The notes: generated by a model from the letters alone, not told the origin. A DNA stretch of 32,220 bases from Priapulus caudatus (GCF_000485595.1 NW_014577816.1:91138-123357); one strand, 5' to 3'; counted from the first letter of the stretch, positions 10,801 through 18,314 are shown. Numbers and translations: made by a program.

Positions 10801-13711
10801 ACTAAAACGTACGACACGATTCTCCATTCTTTGGCCATCAATCCAAAACCATTGCGCGCCTCTAATTCAAACAAAAGGCAGCTACCTAACCACAGCTTGC
10901 TAACTCGGCGGGCAATGTGGCTCGCTGGGAGATTTGAGCCCGATCAGCTGCTGCTGATTGCGGTTGGCGTGCGTGCGTGAAGGCATGCCAGGTATGTGCA
11001 GAGGTGGCCTGTGTAGCTGTGTACCAGGTCAAAGGTTATTCGCCGAGTGTTGATGCCTAATCTCCCAGCGAGCCACATGCTTCGCCAAGTTAGCAATAGC
11101 GCGTTAGGTAGCTGCCTTTTGTTTGAATTAGAGGCGCGCAATGGCTTTGGATTGATGGCCAAAGAATGGAGAATCGTGTCGTGTGTTTTAGTCTGTATCT
11201 CTGGATTGCGGGTGTATACGAGGAAACGATTTCGCACGATGCCAGGCGAATGTACTGTGTCCGATTTGAGCTCAAGTTGGATGAGTTACGCGTAGTAAAT
11301 CGTAGGTATTATAAGGCTAGTAAATGACGAATTTCCCTTGTTTATTGATGTCACACTCCTTCCCTATTATCTACTCCTGTTATCGGTGATATATTAGATC
11401 AAACGAGCAGGCTGTTTTCAAGGGAATTTGATTTTCCAGTGAATGCTGTACTGGCACTAAGCAGGGAGCAGTGTTCTTACATCAAAGAGGACTCCGTTGT
11501 ACTGCCCAAGCAGAGACTTATCCGCATGGCTACCCAACTCTGCTCTCTTCTACAATTTGAGTTTATCTTTACCCCAGTAAGCCTGCAATAAAATACACAA
11601 TTATTTCATTTCCAATGATAACCGTCTCTCTGCTAAATTTTATGTGTGAATAGATGTTAAAATTTGCGTAATAATTTTAAAAGCTGATTGCTGTCGTTTT
11701 CACTTTAATAAATTGTATGTCTGTGCAGTCAAATCGTCGTTTCGGGTTTAGCGTTTTATTGAACATTGTATGATTTTGTATTGCAGCCATGTACCAGTCT
11801 ACAAACACAGCTGCTAGATGGATTGGATAGACTCGTGGCATCTGAGGTGCTTTCAGAAGAGGTAAAATAATTCTAACAATATCTCTTTTATACAGAGAAT
11901 TCTAATATAAATATAGTATAAATTAGATATCATCTGTTTTTAACATATATTTTGCGTATTACTCTGAGAGAAAATATCGGCAGTTTACGTTATAAGATTG
12001 TTTTGTGTGTATAACCACAGATTTTTGGAAAGTCTTGCCATCGATTTAATTAGTTAGGAAACTTGTACACACTTCGGTGTTAGATCTTATCGGACATAAT
12101 TTTCCCATGTATGTAACGCATTTGCAGTTAATATATTACAAGTTACACTTGTGAAGAGAAATGTCTCTAACTGTAGCTGGTAGTGAAGTCGCGTCATGCA
12201 GATGAGGCCTGGACAGGAAACAGTGGTTTCTGCTGGGATTCAAGCTCAGATGAGGATGATGACGCCAATACCGTGGCTACGAAAGATGCTCTTGATGACA
12301 GAATTATTGTAAGCTCCCAGATTGTAGAGATCCTTAATGCGCATTGCAAATAGGTAGCAAAAGCAAGGAGTGATATCAGTTATGTTTGGCCTGTTGGTTT
12401 CCTTCTCTCGCAATCTGCACTTTTTGAAACTGGGAACTAACGTTTGAGGCTCAACTATAAAATGGCTTTTGCTGTATTTAAGTTTTTATTGTCTTTATAT
12501 TAGTAGAGTGTTAGGTTTAAACTATTTGCCTGCTATATGAAGAATATAATAGGACTTGTTGATCTATACGATCAAGAAGTTAGCATATTAAAAAGTTTTA
12601 TCTAGTAAACACTTGGGATGTCCGAATTTTAATTTCTGGGAATACTTTCTTTACACGAAGCTAAAGATGGCAAGTAATGGTGGGCAAGCCAAGTTGCACT
12701 TCCTGGAGAATGTCCTGCAGTCTTTGATCGAGACATACTGCATAGCTGCTGCTGCCCTTCCGCACCTTCTTGGTACCACAATGACAGGTACTTGAGGTCT
12801 CTATATGAGACAGTGAACTTGGGTTGATGTATGAGCGGCCAACTTTTGTTATGTAGATTCTTCCATGATCAGATTTGTACTAGGGTATAGGTATGTTCAC
12901 GATACTTCCCGGGCGTTTTCTTCATTTCACTTTTGGTGTTAATTTATATTTTATGAGGTAAGAATCTGTGGCAAAGTTCGTTGTTGAGTGTTATATACCA
13001 AAGGCATTTATACACATATTTCGCAACTATCAATACAGATGAGCTTACACAATGTAAAATTATAAAATTGTTAAAAGAAAAACCGTGAGAAATCTGAGTA
13101 CTTGACCATCAGATTGTTATATATGTTCATTATTTACAGAGAACAACTTTCAGCAACGCCTACAAAAATTGGCGATAGAACGAGTGGAGCGAGGACAGAC
13201 CAGCTATCCTGAGTCGGTCTCCATGGACACACTGAGGAACTGCACACGTCTTTTTGAAAAGCAGAATGTAATTGCCCTGTACTATCTCGACACTCAACGA
13301 ATGCTCGAACTTGATGTGATGTACGACACGGAAGTTGCCCTCGCTGAATACCTTCATGTGATAGAACTATTCAGAAGCTCGAGGTCTAATTACAAGGTAT
13401 GTAGTGATACGGATGTAACTGCGAGATCGTGAGGTTTAAAGTCACTTAAGCTGGGGGCTGTGTTAATTGTTAAGAGCCAGCTAAATTTGTGTTCTATAAT
13501 TAATATATTTGAAATGGGAAAAGGCAAAATGACAAGATTCGCAGGCATGTTATTCAAAGGTTGTGTTCACAGTAGGTTTGCGAGATGTTGGATATTATTT
13601 ACCAACGTTTGGCTGCTATGTCAATTCTAGAATGGAAAACTTTGTCAGATTATTTTGCACGTTCTCAAACACAAACGTGAGCCTTGTGATCAACAACATT
13701 ATTCAAAGTAA
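1746..13711 (+). CDS. GPAM: Mitochondrial-type glycerol-3-phosphate acyltransferase (GPAT1 family), 20 exons, 5'-incomplete
   Basis: This enzyme acylates sn-glycerol-3-phosphate at position 1 to give lysophosphatidate, the first step of glycerolipid synthesis; family members sit in the outer mitochondrial membrane with both ends in the cytosol. The exons were joined by hand; all junctions are GT-AG and phases agree, giving 803 codons. Seen in the joined fragment: motif I HKSHLD (His151, Asp156), motif II GGFFIKR (193-199), motif III EGGRTRSGK (235-243), motif IV LIPVSITY (269-276), the region aligned with the family's first membrane segment (about 401-424), a second conserved block (501-520) and an acidic run in exon 17. 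The whole length aligns with vertebrate GPAM/GPAT2 as I remember them, beginning near vertebrate residue 80, so early exons are missing. The EGGR form of motif III resembles insect GPAT and bacterial PlsB. GPAT2-type or a single ancestral GPAT1/2 are the alternatives. GNPAT is unlikely because of the long C-terminal domain. Confidence 0.95.
2008..2159 (+). CDS. GPAM: GPAT exon 2
   Basis: Residues 24-75. The acceptor is TTTTTAACAG and the donor G|GTATGT. The exon carries GYLTRKLCYATF and VLENERVLEAI, matching the LARRLSY and VQEAI segments of vertebrate GPAM. Both flanking phases fit. Confidence 0.85.
2446..2545 (+). CDS. GPAM: GPAT exon 3
   Basis: Residues 75-108. The acceptor is TATTGTAG and the donor AG|GTGTGT. 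It encodes a Lys-rich stretch leading into AKEVLTKMAAAISSAWIR, the family's segment just before the acyltransferase domain. Confidence 0.9.
2781..3278. mobile_element. MITE with AGCCGCGTTCACAC end, 498 bp, with nested palindromes
   Basis: Begins AGCCGCGTTCACACG and ends CTCGTGAGAACGAGGCT, flanked by TAT on both sides (2778-2780, 3279-3281). The interior repeats two words in both orientations: GTTCACACG/CGTGTGAAC and AAATACCGGATTT-like palindromes (about eight versions). A perfect 27-bp inverted repeat (3003-3029 with 3042-3068, 12-nt loop) sits in the middle. It shares its first 15 bases with the 151-bp element at 16010. It lies in the intron between exons 3 and 4. Open frames across it are products of the inverted repeats and are not genes. 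Confidence 0.75.
3003..3068. repeat. Perfect 27-bp inverted repeat, 12-nt loop
   Basis: The arm TAGACTGGTCCGCGCTCGAC plus seven more bases is followed after 12 nt by its exact complement. As part of the GPAT pre-mRNA it would fold into a very stable hairpin. Confidence 0.95.
3387..3498 (+). CDS. GPAM: GPAT exon 4
   Basis: Residues 108-145. The acceptor is GTAATGTAG and the donor GTG|GTATGC. It reads LTGWVLLRVFN and then IQVHQGQMEMVKKA, nearly colinear with vertebrate GPAM. A 498-bp MITE ends 108 nt upstream. Confidence 0.95.
3673..3880. mobile_element. hAT MITE, 208 bp, with exact 8-bp target duplication
   Basis: The left end is CAGGGAAAAAATA; the right end inverted is CAGTGAAAAAAATA. AGGTATAC flanks both sides exactly (3665-3672, 3881-3888), the 8-bp length expected for hAT. 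The interior carries a tandem of about 20-bp units (GGCATTTCCGGGGCTCTTTT) at roughly 3770-3845. Confidence 0.9.
3770..3845. repeat. Short tandem repeat of about 20 bp inside a hAT MITE
   Basis: Three to four nearly identical GGGGCTCTTTTTGGCATTTC units in a row. Confidence 0.9.
3975..4096 (+). CDS. GPAM: GPAT exon 5, catalytic motif I
   Basis: Residues 146-186. The acceptor is TGTTTTACAG and the donor AG|GTAAGC. It contains the HX4D motif HKSHLD, followed by YLLLTFILF and the conserved IKAPHVAAGDNLSIPVF. In this family the His/Asp pair forms the catalytic charge relay. A hAT MITE ends 94 nt upstream. Confidence 0.97.
4559..4655 (+). CDS. GPAM: GPAT exon 6, motif II
   Basis: Residues 186-218. 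The acceptor is ATGTTCTAG and the donor ACG|GTAGGA. The LGGFFIKRKLD motif binds glycerol-3-phosphate in the family. It continues into DIVYRALLHT. Confidence 0.97.
4773..4902 (+). CDS. GPAM: GPAT exon 7, motif III
   Basis: Residues 219-262. The acceptor is TTCCTCTACAG and the donor G|GTAAGC. It carries EFFIEGGRTRSGK and then KAGLMSVVIDTFIDG. The Gly-Gly-Arg form differs from the EGTRSR of vertebrate GPAM. Confidence 0.97.
4903..5567 (+). other. Intron without identified features
   Basis: Ordinary AT-rich intron between exons 7 and 8. I see no repeats or conserved motifs. Confidence 0.6.
5568..5650 (+). CDS. GPAM: GPAT exon 8, motif IV
   Basis: Residues 262-289. The acceptor is TTTCTTGCAG and the donor ATG|GTGGGT. 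It reads DAYLIPVSITYEKVLDGEF, the motif IV proline block. Confidence 0.97.
5828..5941 (+). CDS. GPAM: GPAT exon 9
   Basis: Residues 290-327, phase 0 at both ends. The acceptor is TGTTTTTCAG and the donor CAG|GTTTGG. It reads GSKKVPETFWGAVKAIWRVL and NYGHVRVTFCQPFSLQ, the end of the acyltransferase domain. Confidence 0.97.
6271..6842 (+). repeat. Dispersed repeat family A, copy 1 (572 bp)
   Basis: Colinear over its whole length with 25299-25866. Both begin TAGCTCATCTGACGTA and run through a CCGTCCGT-rich stretch, then GTTGGGCACAAATCTTAACC, and both end GAGGGTTAAACATGGA. Identity is roughly 80% by eye. No terminal inverted repeats or long frame are seen, so the class is unknown. It lies in the long intron between exons 9 and 10. 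Confidence 0.85.
6625..6644 (+). promoter_or_regulatory. Three AGGTCA half-sites in DR1 spacing
   Basis: AGGTCA-C-AGGTCA-A-AGGTCA: two overlapping perfect DR1 elements, the site type bound by HNF4 and RXR/PPAR heterodimers. It sits inside dispersed repeat A within a lipid-synthesis gene. Binding is inferred, not shown. Confidence 0.4.
6843..7721 (+). other. Rest of the intron before exon 10
   Basis: A small palindromic patch (CCACTGCCAGTGG, about 7018-7032) and a frame on the minus strand at 7082-7339 with no recognisable similarity. No feature can be supported here. Confidence 0.4.
7722..7818 (+). CDS. GPAM: GPAT exon 10
   Basis: Residues 328-360. The acceptor is GATACTACAG and the donor G|GTACAC. 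It starts EYVQSVQT, like the EYLES that follows FSLK in vertebrates. The rest is a weakly conserved loop. The phase fits both neighbours. Confidence 0.85.
8308..8430 (+). CDS. GPAM: GPAT exon 11
   Basis: Residues 360-401. The acceptor is TTATGACAG and the donor G|GTTAGT. It ends EEDQRQLVTNVATHVVH, matching the RRRLIANLAEHIL helix of vertebrate GPAM. Confidence 0.9.
8673..8743 (+). CDS. GPAM: GPAT exon 12, probable first membrane segment
   Basis: Residues 401-424. The acceptor is GTTTAATTTAG and the donor AAG|GTATTT. The hydrophobic AVMSTNLLAFLLLVNYRK matches the first transmembrane segment region of GPAT1 (CAIMSTHIVACLLLYRHR in my memory of human GPAM). Confidence 0.93.
9445..9582 (+). CDS. 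GPAM: GPAT exon 13
   Basis: Residues 425-470, phase 0 at both ends. The acceptor is ATGTCTTGCAG and the donor TTG|GTAAGA. It contains FLDRDLGFSGET, matching the conserved RDFDLGFSG block of the cytosolic C-terminal domain. Confidence 0.95.
9857..10007 (+). CDS. GPAM: GPAT exon 14
   Basis: Residues 471-521. The acceptor is TGTCAACAG and the donor G|GTAAAC. It contains LPDVFGLTYYANSVTSVFL, the conserved FELNFYSNGVLHVF-like block (501-520). The following intron carries the 766-bp foldback element. Confidence 0.95.
10614..11379. mobile_element. Foldback DNA element, 766 bp, with 7-bp target duplication
   Basis: Two arms of about 321 bp (10614-10934 and 11059-11379) are inverted copies at roughly 95% identity around a 124-bp loop. 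The ends are CAGGAGTAGATAATAGGG and its complement. TTATCGG flanks both sides exactly (10607-10613, 11380-11386). A 7-bp duplication does not fit hAT (8) or Tc1/mariner (2); Dada- or P-like families are possible but the superfamily is unresolved. Frames on opposite strands across the arms encode almost the same peptide purely because of the palindrome. It sits in the GPAT intron between exons 14 and 15. Confidence 0.92.
11398..11576 (+). CDS. GPAM: GPAT exon 15
   Basis: Residues 521-580. The acceptor is GATATATTAG and the donor CCA|GTAAGC. It encodes LSREQCSYIKEDSVVLPKQ and then MATQLCSLLQFEFIFTP. This matches the GTISLPCQ and HETVGKFIQYGIL regions of vertebrate GPAM. Its pyrimidine tract lies inside the foldback element that ends 18 nt upstream. 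Confidence 0.9.
11787..11861 (+). CDS. GPAM: GPAT exon 16
   Basis: Residues 581-605, 25 codons, phase 0 at both ends. The acceptor is GTATTGCAG and the donor GAG|GTAAAA. It reads LLDGLDRLVASEVLSEE. Conservation is low, but splice signals and phase are good. Confidence 0.8.
12177..12308 (+). CDS. GPAM: GPAT exon 17, acidic linker
   Basis: Residues 606-649, phase 0 at both ends. The acceptor is TAACTGTAG and the donor ATT|GTAAGC. It contains FCWDSSSDEDDDA, like the SWRSDEEDEDSD acidic stretch in vertebrate GPAM. Confidence 0.88.
12661..12787 (+). CDS. GPAM: GPAT exon 18
   Basis: Residues 650-692. I chose the acceptor TTACACGAAG because it gives LKMASN, matching YLKVSQS in vertebrates. A downstream AG six bases later (CTAAAG|ATG) is the alternative. 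The rest, FLENVLQSLIETYCIAAAAL, matches FLQRLLGPLLEAYSSAA. The donor is G|GTACTT. Confidence 0.85.
13140..13396 (+). CDS. GPAM: GPAT exon 19
   Basis: Residues 692-777. The acceptor is TTATTTACAG and the donor AAG|GTATGT. It reads FQQRLQKLAIERVERGQ, YPESVSMDTLRNCTRLFEKQ and MLELDVMYDTEVALAEY, colinear with the C-terminal region of GPAM. If the strong donor is not used, the frame runs 11 more codons to a TGA at 13430-13432. Confidence 0.93.
13631..13711 (+). CDS. GPAM: GPAT exon 20, probable terminal exon
   Basis: In phase with exon 19, acceptor TCAATTCTAG. It encodes NGKLCQIILHVLKHKRE and seven-odd more residues up to TAA at 13709-13711. The NGKLCQIILHVL stretch resembles the vertebrate C-terminus NRQKLLEYILSFVVL, which favours splicing over read-through. 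The resemblance is short, so confidence is moderate. Confidence 0.6.
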   Translation, partial: NGKLCQIILHVLKHKREPCDQQHYSK

Positions 13712-15070
13712 GTAAAGGCTACATATGTTTCAAAGCGCGAGAAAGAAAGTCGGGTGTGCGTTGGTTCATTCATTTGTATTGATATTGATTTGAAGATAAT
13801 TGTAACTATGTATCTTAAATAGAGGAAACCGACACTTAATGGTTAGGAGAGACTATAGTGATGTTGTGTTATACATTCATAAAGTGTAATGTATAAAATG
13901 ACTACTCAACCTATCAGAAAACTATCAGGCCATGTCATATTGTATACCAGGTAGATTCCTGAAGCATGGCTCCATGTCCAAAGCCAATGTTTGGTATTAG
14001 CTTAATGGGAACATTGATAGCATGATAAAAATTCTGTTGATCTGATATTTTAGTGTGCTCTATACAATACATTACATAGTTTTTTCTATAATTTATTGAT
14101 TTGACTGAGGCCCTTCTTGGCTCACTTTCATTCAGTCATTATTTGATATTCAGTGATTAATGCACTTGCTTCGTATTAATGAAGAATCTTAGAATTTCAC
14201 GCATAGTTGTAAACTTTTATCTTAATGGTGACATAATATGTAATAAAAAGCCAAATTTTGGTGGGTGGGGTAATATGGGATTCTCCTTCAAAAGTGCCAC
14301 GACATGCCAAATCTGTGAAATATCTCGTAGTTACTGCTTTCATACATTATTATATCGATTTACTTAACCAAGGGGTTGGGCCGGCTGTATGTAGCACCGT
14401 GAACGTATGTATATCTCGAGTGAAGAGTATAGCCACACCCACCAACTGCTCTGGCAGATTGTTCATTACTGTTAGTGGCCTAGAGAGTTTGCATGAAAGT
14501 CATAGTCAGTATTTTACATGTACATTGCGAAGTAGTCTTTTCCGGTAAGTGTAATTTATGCACTAGATAATGCTGTAATCATTCTGTTGATCACAAACTC
14601 AAAGTGAGTAATGCAAACGAGTGTGTTGTCGTTCATGTGTGAACCATCCCGGTGACTTTGTTACTTAAATCTGAGTTGTACACGTCCTGCTTACTGAATA
14701 ATGTGAGCAAAGTGTGGCTAGATTCGTTTGTCATTCCATTAGAATGCCGCAGAAGGCCTGTGTGCAGAATTTCAGACTATGCGCTTGATAACATTTCCTA
14801 GTACCTTGTAAACTTGTAACTAGGTACTTTTTGAATCCGGATTGTTTAATGACACTAATTTAAAGTCTTAACATTTTGAAAGGAATTTTGACATCTAGAA
14901 TGGTCCTTTTCTCGCGAGTATTAGAAGTTTCCCATTGACTTGAAAATTTGTAGATTTGTTCTCGACATGTGAATATCGTTCAAAGTTACCTGAGGACAAT
15001 GATGACAAATCTGTTTGCTCAAGCGTTATATTACTTGCTGCGTGAGATATTCGTCATATCACATTGTGAG

Positions 15071-15073
<3 letters not shown>
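13712..15073. other. Presumed GPAT 3' UTR and intergenic sequence
   Basis: AT-rich, no coding similarity and no clear repeats. Confidence 0.4.
14242..14247 (+). terminator. Possible GPAT polyadenylation signal AATAAA
   Basis: First exact AATAAA downstream of the proposed stop, about 530 bases into the presumed 3' UTR. Another lies at 15528-15533. In AT-rich sequence such hexamers also occur by chance. Confidence 0.25.

Positions 15074-15162
<89 letters not shown>
15074..15162. repeat. (TA)44 microsatellite
   Basis: 89 bases of uninterrupted TA. Open frames across it are artefacts (Tyr-Ile repeats). Confidence 0.99.
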
Positions 15163-15164
<2 letters not shown>

Positions 15165-15547
15165 TATTTGACCAATTATACTTAAATCTTAGTTGATTTT
15201 CTCTATTAATAAGGCTAGTGATATCTCACATCTCAGTAAACCTGTGAAGGGTTATAGTGAACCAATCACCATTATAAATAGGAAATACGTGAAGTCATAT
15301 ATACATATGTTACTAAATGGTCCCATTGCAGATATGGATGTTTTATATTAGGGTATCAATAGTGGATTCTGACCCGATGTCCTACTCATTTGACATGTCT
15401 AGTTGCATGCAAAGTTAAATCTGGTTATGTAAGCTGAGCTACTATTGACGAATAATGAATCCCGTGTCACGGTAACTATGAAGGGTGCGGTGTAGTATCA
15501 TGTGAATTGTATTGGCATTTTGTATGGAATAAACTTTGTGTAATTGT

Positions 15548-15655
15548 CAGGAACCAACGTTGAAACAGCGTTGTTGTATTTGTTAGTTGAAACAACGTCA
15601 GTTTTCAACAACGCAATGTTAGTTTTCAACGGTACAACAACGTCAGCTTTCAACT
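15548..15655. repeat. Cluster of AACAACGTCAGTTTTCAAC-like units
   Basis: At least four related units (CAACGTCAGTTTTCAAC, CAATGTTAGTTTTCAAC, CAACGTCAGCTTTCAAC, and a GAAACAGCGTTGTTG variant) within about 110 bases. Possibly the end of an unrecognised element. Confidence 0.55.
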
Positions 15656-16009
15656 TTCGTTTTATTCTCCCCAGTACCCACAGAGTAAAAGTAACAAAAA
15701 AATACAGTTAATATCTGTTTATATTTTGTCTACACATACAACATTAAAAATAGTGCGAAACTACAGCTAGAAATTAACGGTAGATATGACCAATAAATGG
15801 CGTATATGTTTCACAACAAATCAAACAAAACAATTCAACATCAAAATTAGCACAGGTTTAAAGTTTCCAAGTGAATGCAGATGTAAATAGCAACATTTTC
15901 CCCCTAAAAACGGCTGCCAGAAGACTGCTTCAACATTGACAAAGCAATCGGACAAGTATTCGCTGACAGCGATTCTGAAGGGGAGTTTGTGTCATCATAC
16001 GGTAACAAT

Positions 16010-16160
16010 AGCCGCGTTCACACGGAGCGAAGGAACTCTGGTCGAAAACGACCCGAGTCGTTTTCGTACCGAGAAAACGTCCGTGTGAACGCTCGTCCCG
16101 GGACGCATTTGACACGGGTCGTTTTCGACCCGAATTCCTTCGCTCCGTGTGAACGCGGCT
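16010..16160. mobile_element. MITE with AGCCGCGTTCACAC ends, 151 bp
   Basis: Terminal inverted repeats of about 47 bp start AGCCGCGTTCACACGGAGCG and carry an internal palindrome GGTCGAAAACGACC. AAT flanks both sides (16007-16009, 16161-16163). The first 15 bases equal those of the 498-bp element at 2781, so both belong to one family with different cores. Confidence 0.85.
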
Positions 16161-16163
16161 AAT

Positions 16164-17138
16164 GATCGGTTGTCTGCTGCCAGTGTTAATAGCAATGAAT
16201 CCAACATTCATTCGGCAGTGATGCCGCTGTTTGCAAACAGGACCTCTAGGACCTCAAGGGTTTTCCATAGGCCGCTACTGATCAACATGTGCGTCCTCGC
16301 TAAATCCAACTCCCGGAGATAGCGTGCGTTGTGAATGTGGCAGCAACAGTCCAAGTCTGTTGTAACATGTTCTTGGTAAAGCAAATAAATTCGAATATCA
16401 GATCGCCAATCAAACAGTCGGTTTCCATGTTGAGATTCCAAAACTAACGAAACGCATAACATTCCTCTTGTGCGGTTAGCACACCCATGCAAGTTAAGGG
16501 GATTCAGGTGAAGATGGTGGCAGAGGCGCGTCCCATTCCGACCACAGCAAAACAAACAGAGAGCCACTAATTGTTTTTAAAGTAAATTATTCGCGTAAAC
16601 ATACGGAGTTATATACCCAGGGACGCAAATTCATTTTAAAAAGTGTGGGGGACCAGACGTGGTTCAAGAGCCTGCGAGGGAGCGAAGCGGGCGATGGGGA
16701 GCTGGGAAGGGACTTTTTTTTTTCCCCGTCCAACGGTAGGAACTTTTCGTATTTTTGATTTCTAAAAGGTTTATTTTCGCGCATTTTAATTGCAAGTATC
16801 AACTATTGTTTGTATCGTTTACATGCCATAAACTTGGTCATCTGATCACTAGAGGTCGATGAATTTTCAAAACTCCGTTTCAAATAATGCCTTTTTGACT
16901 TCTTCGTGTATATCGTTGATTGTAACCCATCAAGGGCTTCGATCCATTTTGAGGATTGGGGGAGGGCAAACAATATATTCAGAATTTAAAGTGTTAAAGT
17001 ATGGTAGCTTCAACTATGATATCTTTATGTATCTCTTAAATTTATCTCAAAACAAAATTTAAACGACACTTTTCACATGTACTGGAATTACAACCATTCA
17101 CTGAGTGAAACATGTTTCTTTTTATGAATACTGAAGGC
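16164..17138. other. Region with no supported gene
   Basis: An open frame of 119 codons on the minus strand (16208-16567) has a Cys/His-containing translation but no domain I recognise. A fragment starting CAGGGACGCAAATTC near 16618 looks like a degraded mobile element. Nothing firmer can be said. Confidence 0.35.
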
Positions 17139-17451
17139 TTAAGGGCCGGACACACTAGGCGATTAAATCGGGCGACTAAATCGCCGGTGAAATCGCCTAG
17201 TGTGTCCACTCAATCGCTGCCGATTTAGTCGCCCAATTTCATCGCCCGATTTAATCGCATAGATCAAAACGTTTTGATATTATCGGGCGATTTAGTCGCC
17301 CGATTTAGTCGCACGATTTAATCGCCTAGTGTGTCTGGGGCCGGCGATAAAATCGCCCGATTGTACAATTCATCAGCCAATCAGAGTTGTTCAATGATAC
17401 TGACGTAATAGCGATGTTTCATGTTTAGTATGTCATGTCATGTAATAGCGA

Positions 17452-17572
17452 TGCACGCACGCACGCACGCACACACTCATGCACGCACGTGTACGTGCGC
17501 ACGCACGCATGCACGCACGTGTACGTGCACACGCACGCACGCACGTCTACGTGCACATGCATGCACGTGGGC
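17452..17572. repeat. CACG/ACGC alternating purine-pyrimidine repeat, block 1
   Basis: Long runs of GCACGCACGTGTACGTGC. This composition favours Z-DNA and short hairpins and contains many CACGTG words. Confidence 0.9.
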
Positions 17573-17872
17573 CGAGTTCACGCGCATCATTCGTATTCAA
17601 CCACGGGCATAATAATGTACACAGGCGCGCGGTTAATCAATCGTCTACTGCGGCTGGCAGCAATATGCTGGTCCCAAAAGTGTCGACTTATGCAAGTTTT
17701 ATGGTACTTTCTATTTTATGCAAACAAGTGACAGATCCAGGGGAGAGGAAACCCCCCCCCCCCATTTTTGAACAAACATACATAGAAGTGAGTGGCCTTG
17801 TCGGTCTGTGCCCCCCTTTTTTATCAATACTGGACTCGGACTCGGGGGGGTGCGGACTCGACTACAACACTG

Positions 17873-18186
17873 GCACACATGCACACACGTGTACCTGCAC
17901 ACGCACATACGCACGCACGCACACACGCATGCACGCAGGTGAACGTGCACACGCACGCACGCACGTATATGTGCATACGCACGCACGTGTACGTGCACAC
18001 GCACGCACGCACGTGTACGTAAACACGCACGCACTCACACACGCACGCAGGCACGCACGTGTACGTTCACACGCACGCCCGCACGCACACATGTACGCAC
18101 GTGTAAGTGCACACGCACGCACGCACGCGCGCACGTGTACGTGCACACGCACACATGCACGCGCGTCTATGTGCACATGCATGCAC
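17873..18186. repeat. CACG/ACGC alternating purine-pyrimidine repeat, block 2
   Basis: Higher-order repeat of the same units as the block at 17452, about 310 bp. His-, Arg-, Ala- and Val-rich frames on both strands are products of the repeat. Confidence 0.9.
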
Positions 18187-18314
18187 GACTAGGCGATTTT
18201 ACCGGCGATTTAGTCGCCCGATTTAATCGCCTAGTGTGTCCACTCGACTCGCGCGATAGAATCGGGCGATTTAGTTGCCCGATTTAATCGCCTAGTGTGT
18301 TCCCTTTCCTTTAA

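Larger units (their letters stand above)
17143..18310. mobile_element. Palindromic CTAGGCGATT element family surrounding a CACG satellite
   Basis: Both outer ends contain ACACACTAGGCGATTAAATC or its complement, and TTAA lies outside each end (17139-17142, 18311-18314). Further copies of the unit lie at 17170-17205, 17285-17336 and 18187-18235, in both orientations, built from GGGCGAT/ATCGCCC words. The left 200 bp alone (17143-17345) also has GGGCC-type inverted ends and could be an independent MITE. No coding sequence. Confidence 0.6.

Noticed and set aside
10718-11275. Near-identical 61- to 97-codon frames on opposite strands
   Set aside because: They mirror each other because the foldback arms are inverted copies; no known domain.
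15074-15162. CRISPR-like regular repeats
   Set aside because: Simple dinucleotide repeat; there are no spacer-repeat structures anywhere in the window, and the DNA is eukaryotic.
16208-16567. 119-codon frame on the minus strand
   Set aside because: No recognised domain and no splice context; interrupted downstream by the 151-bp MITE. It could be a relic of a transposon gene but there is no evidence.
17421-18192. His/Ala/Arg/Thr-rich frames up to 237 codons
   Set aside because: Translations of the CACG satellite on both strands.
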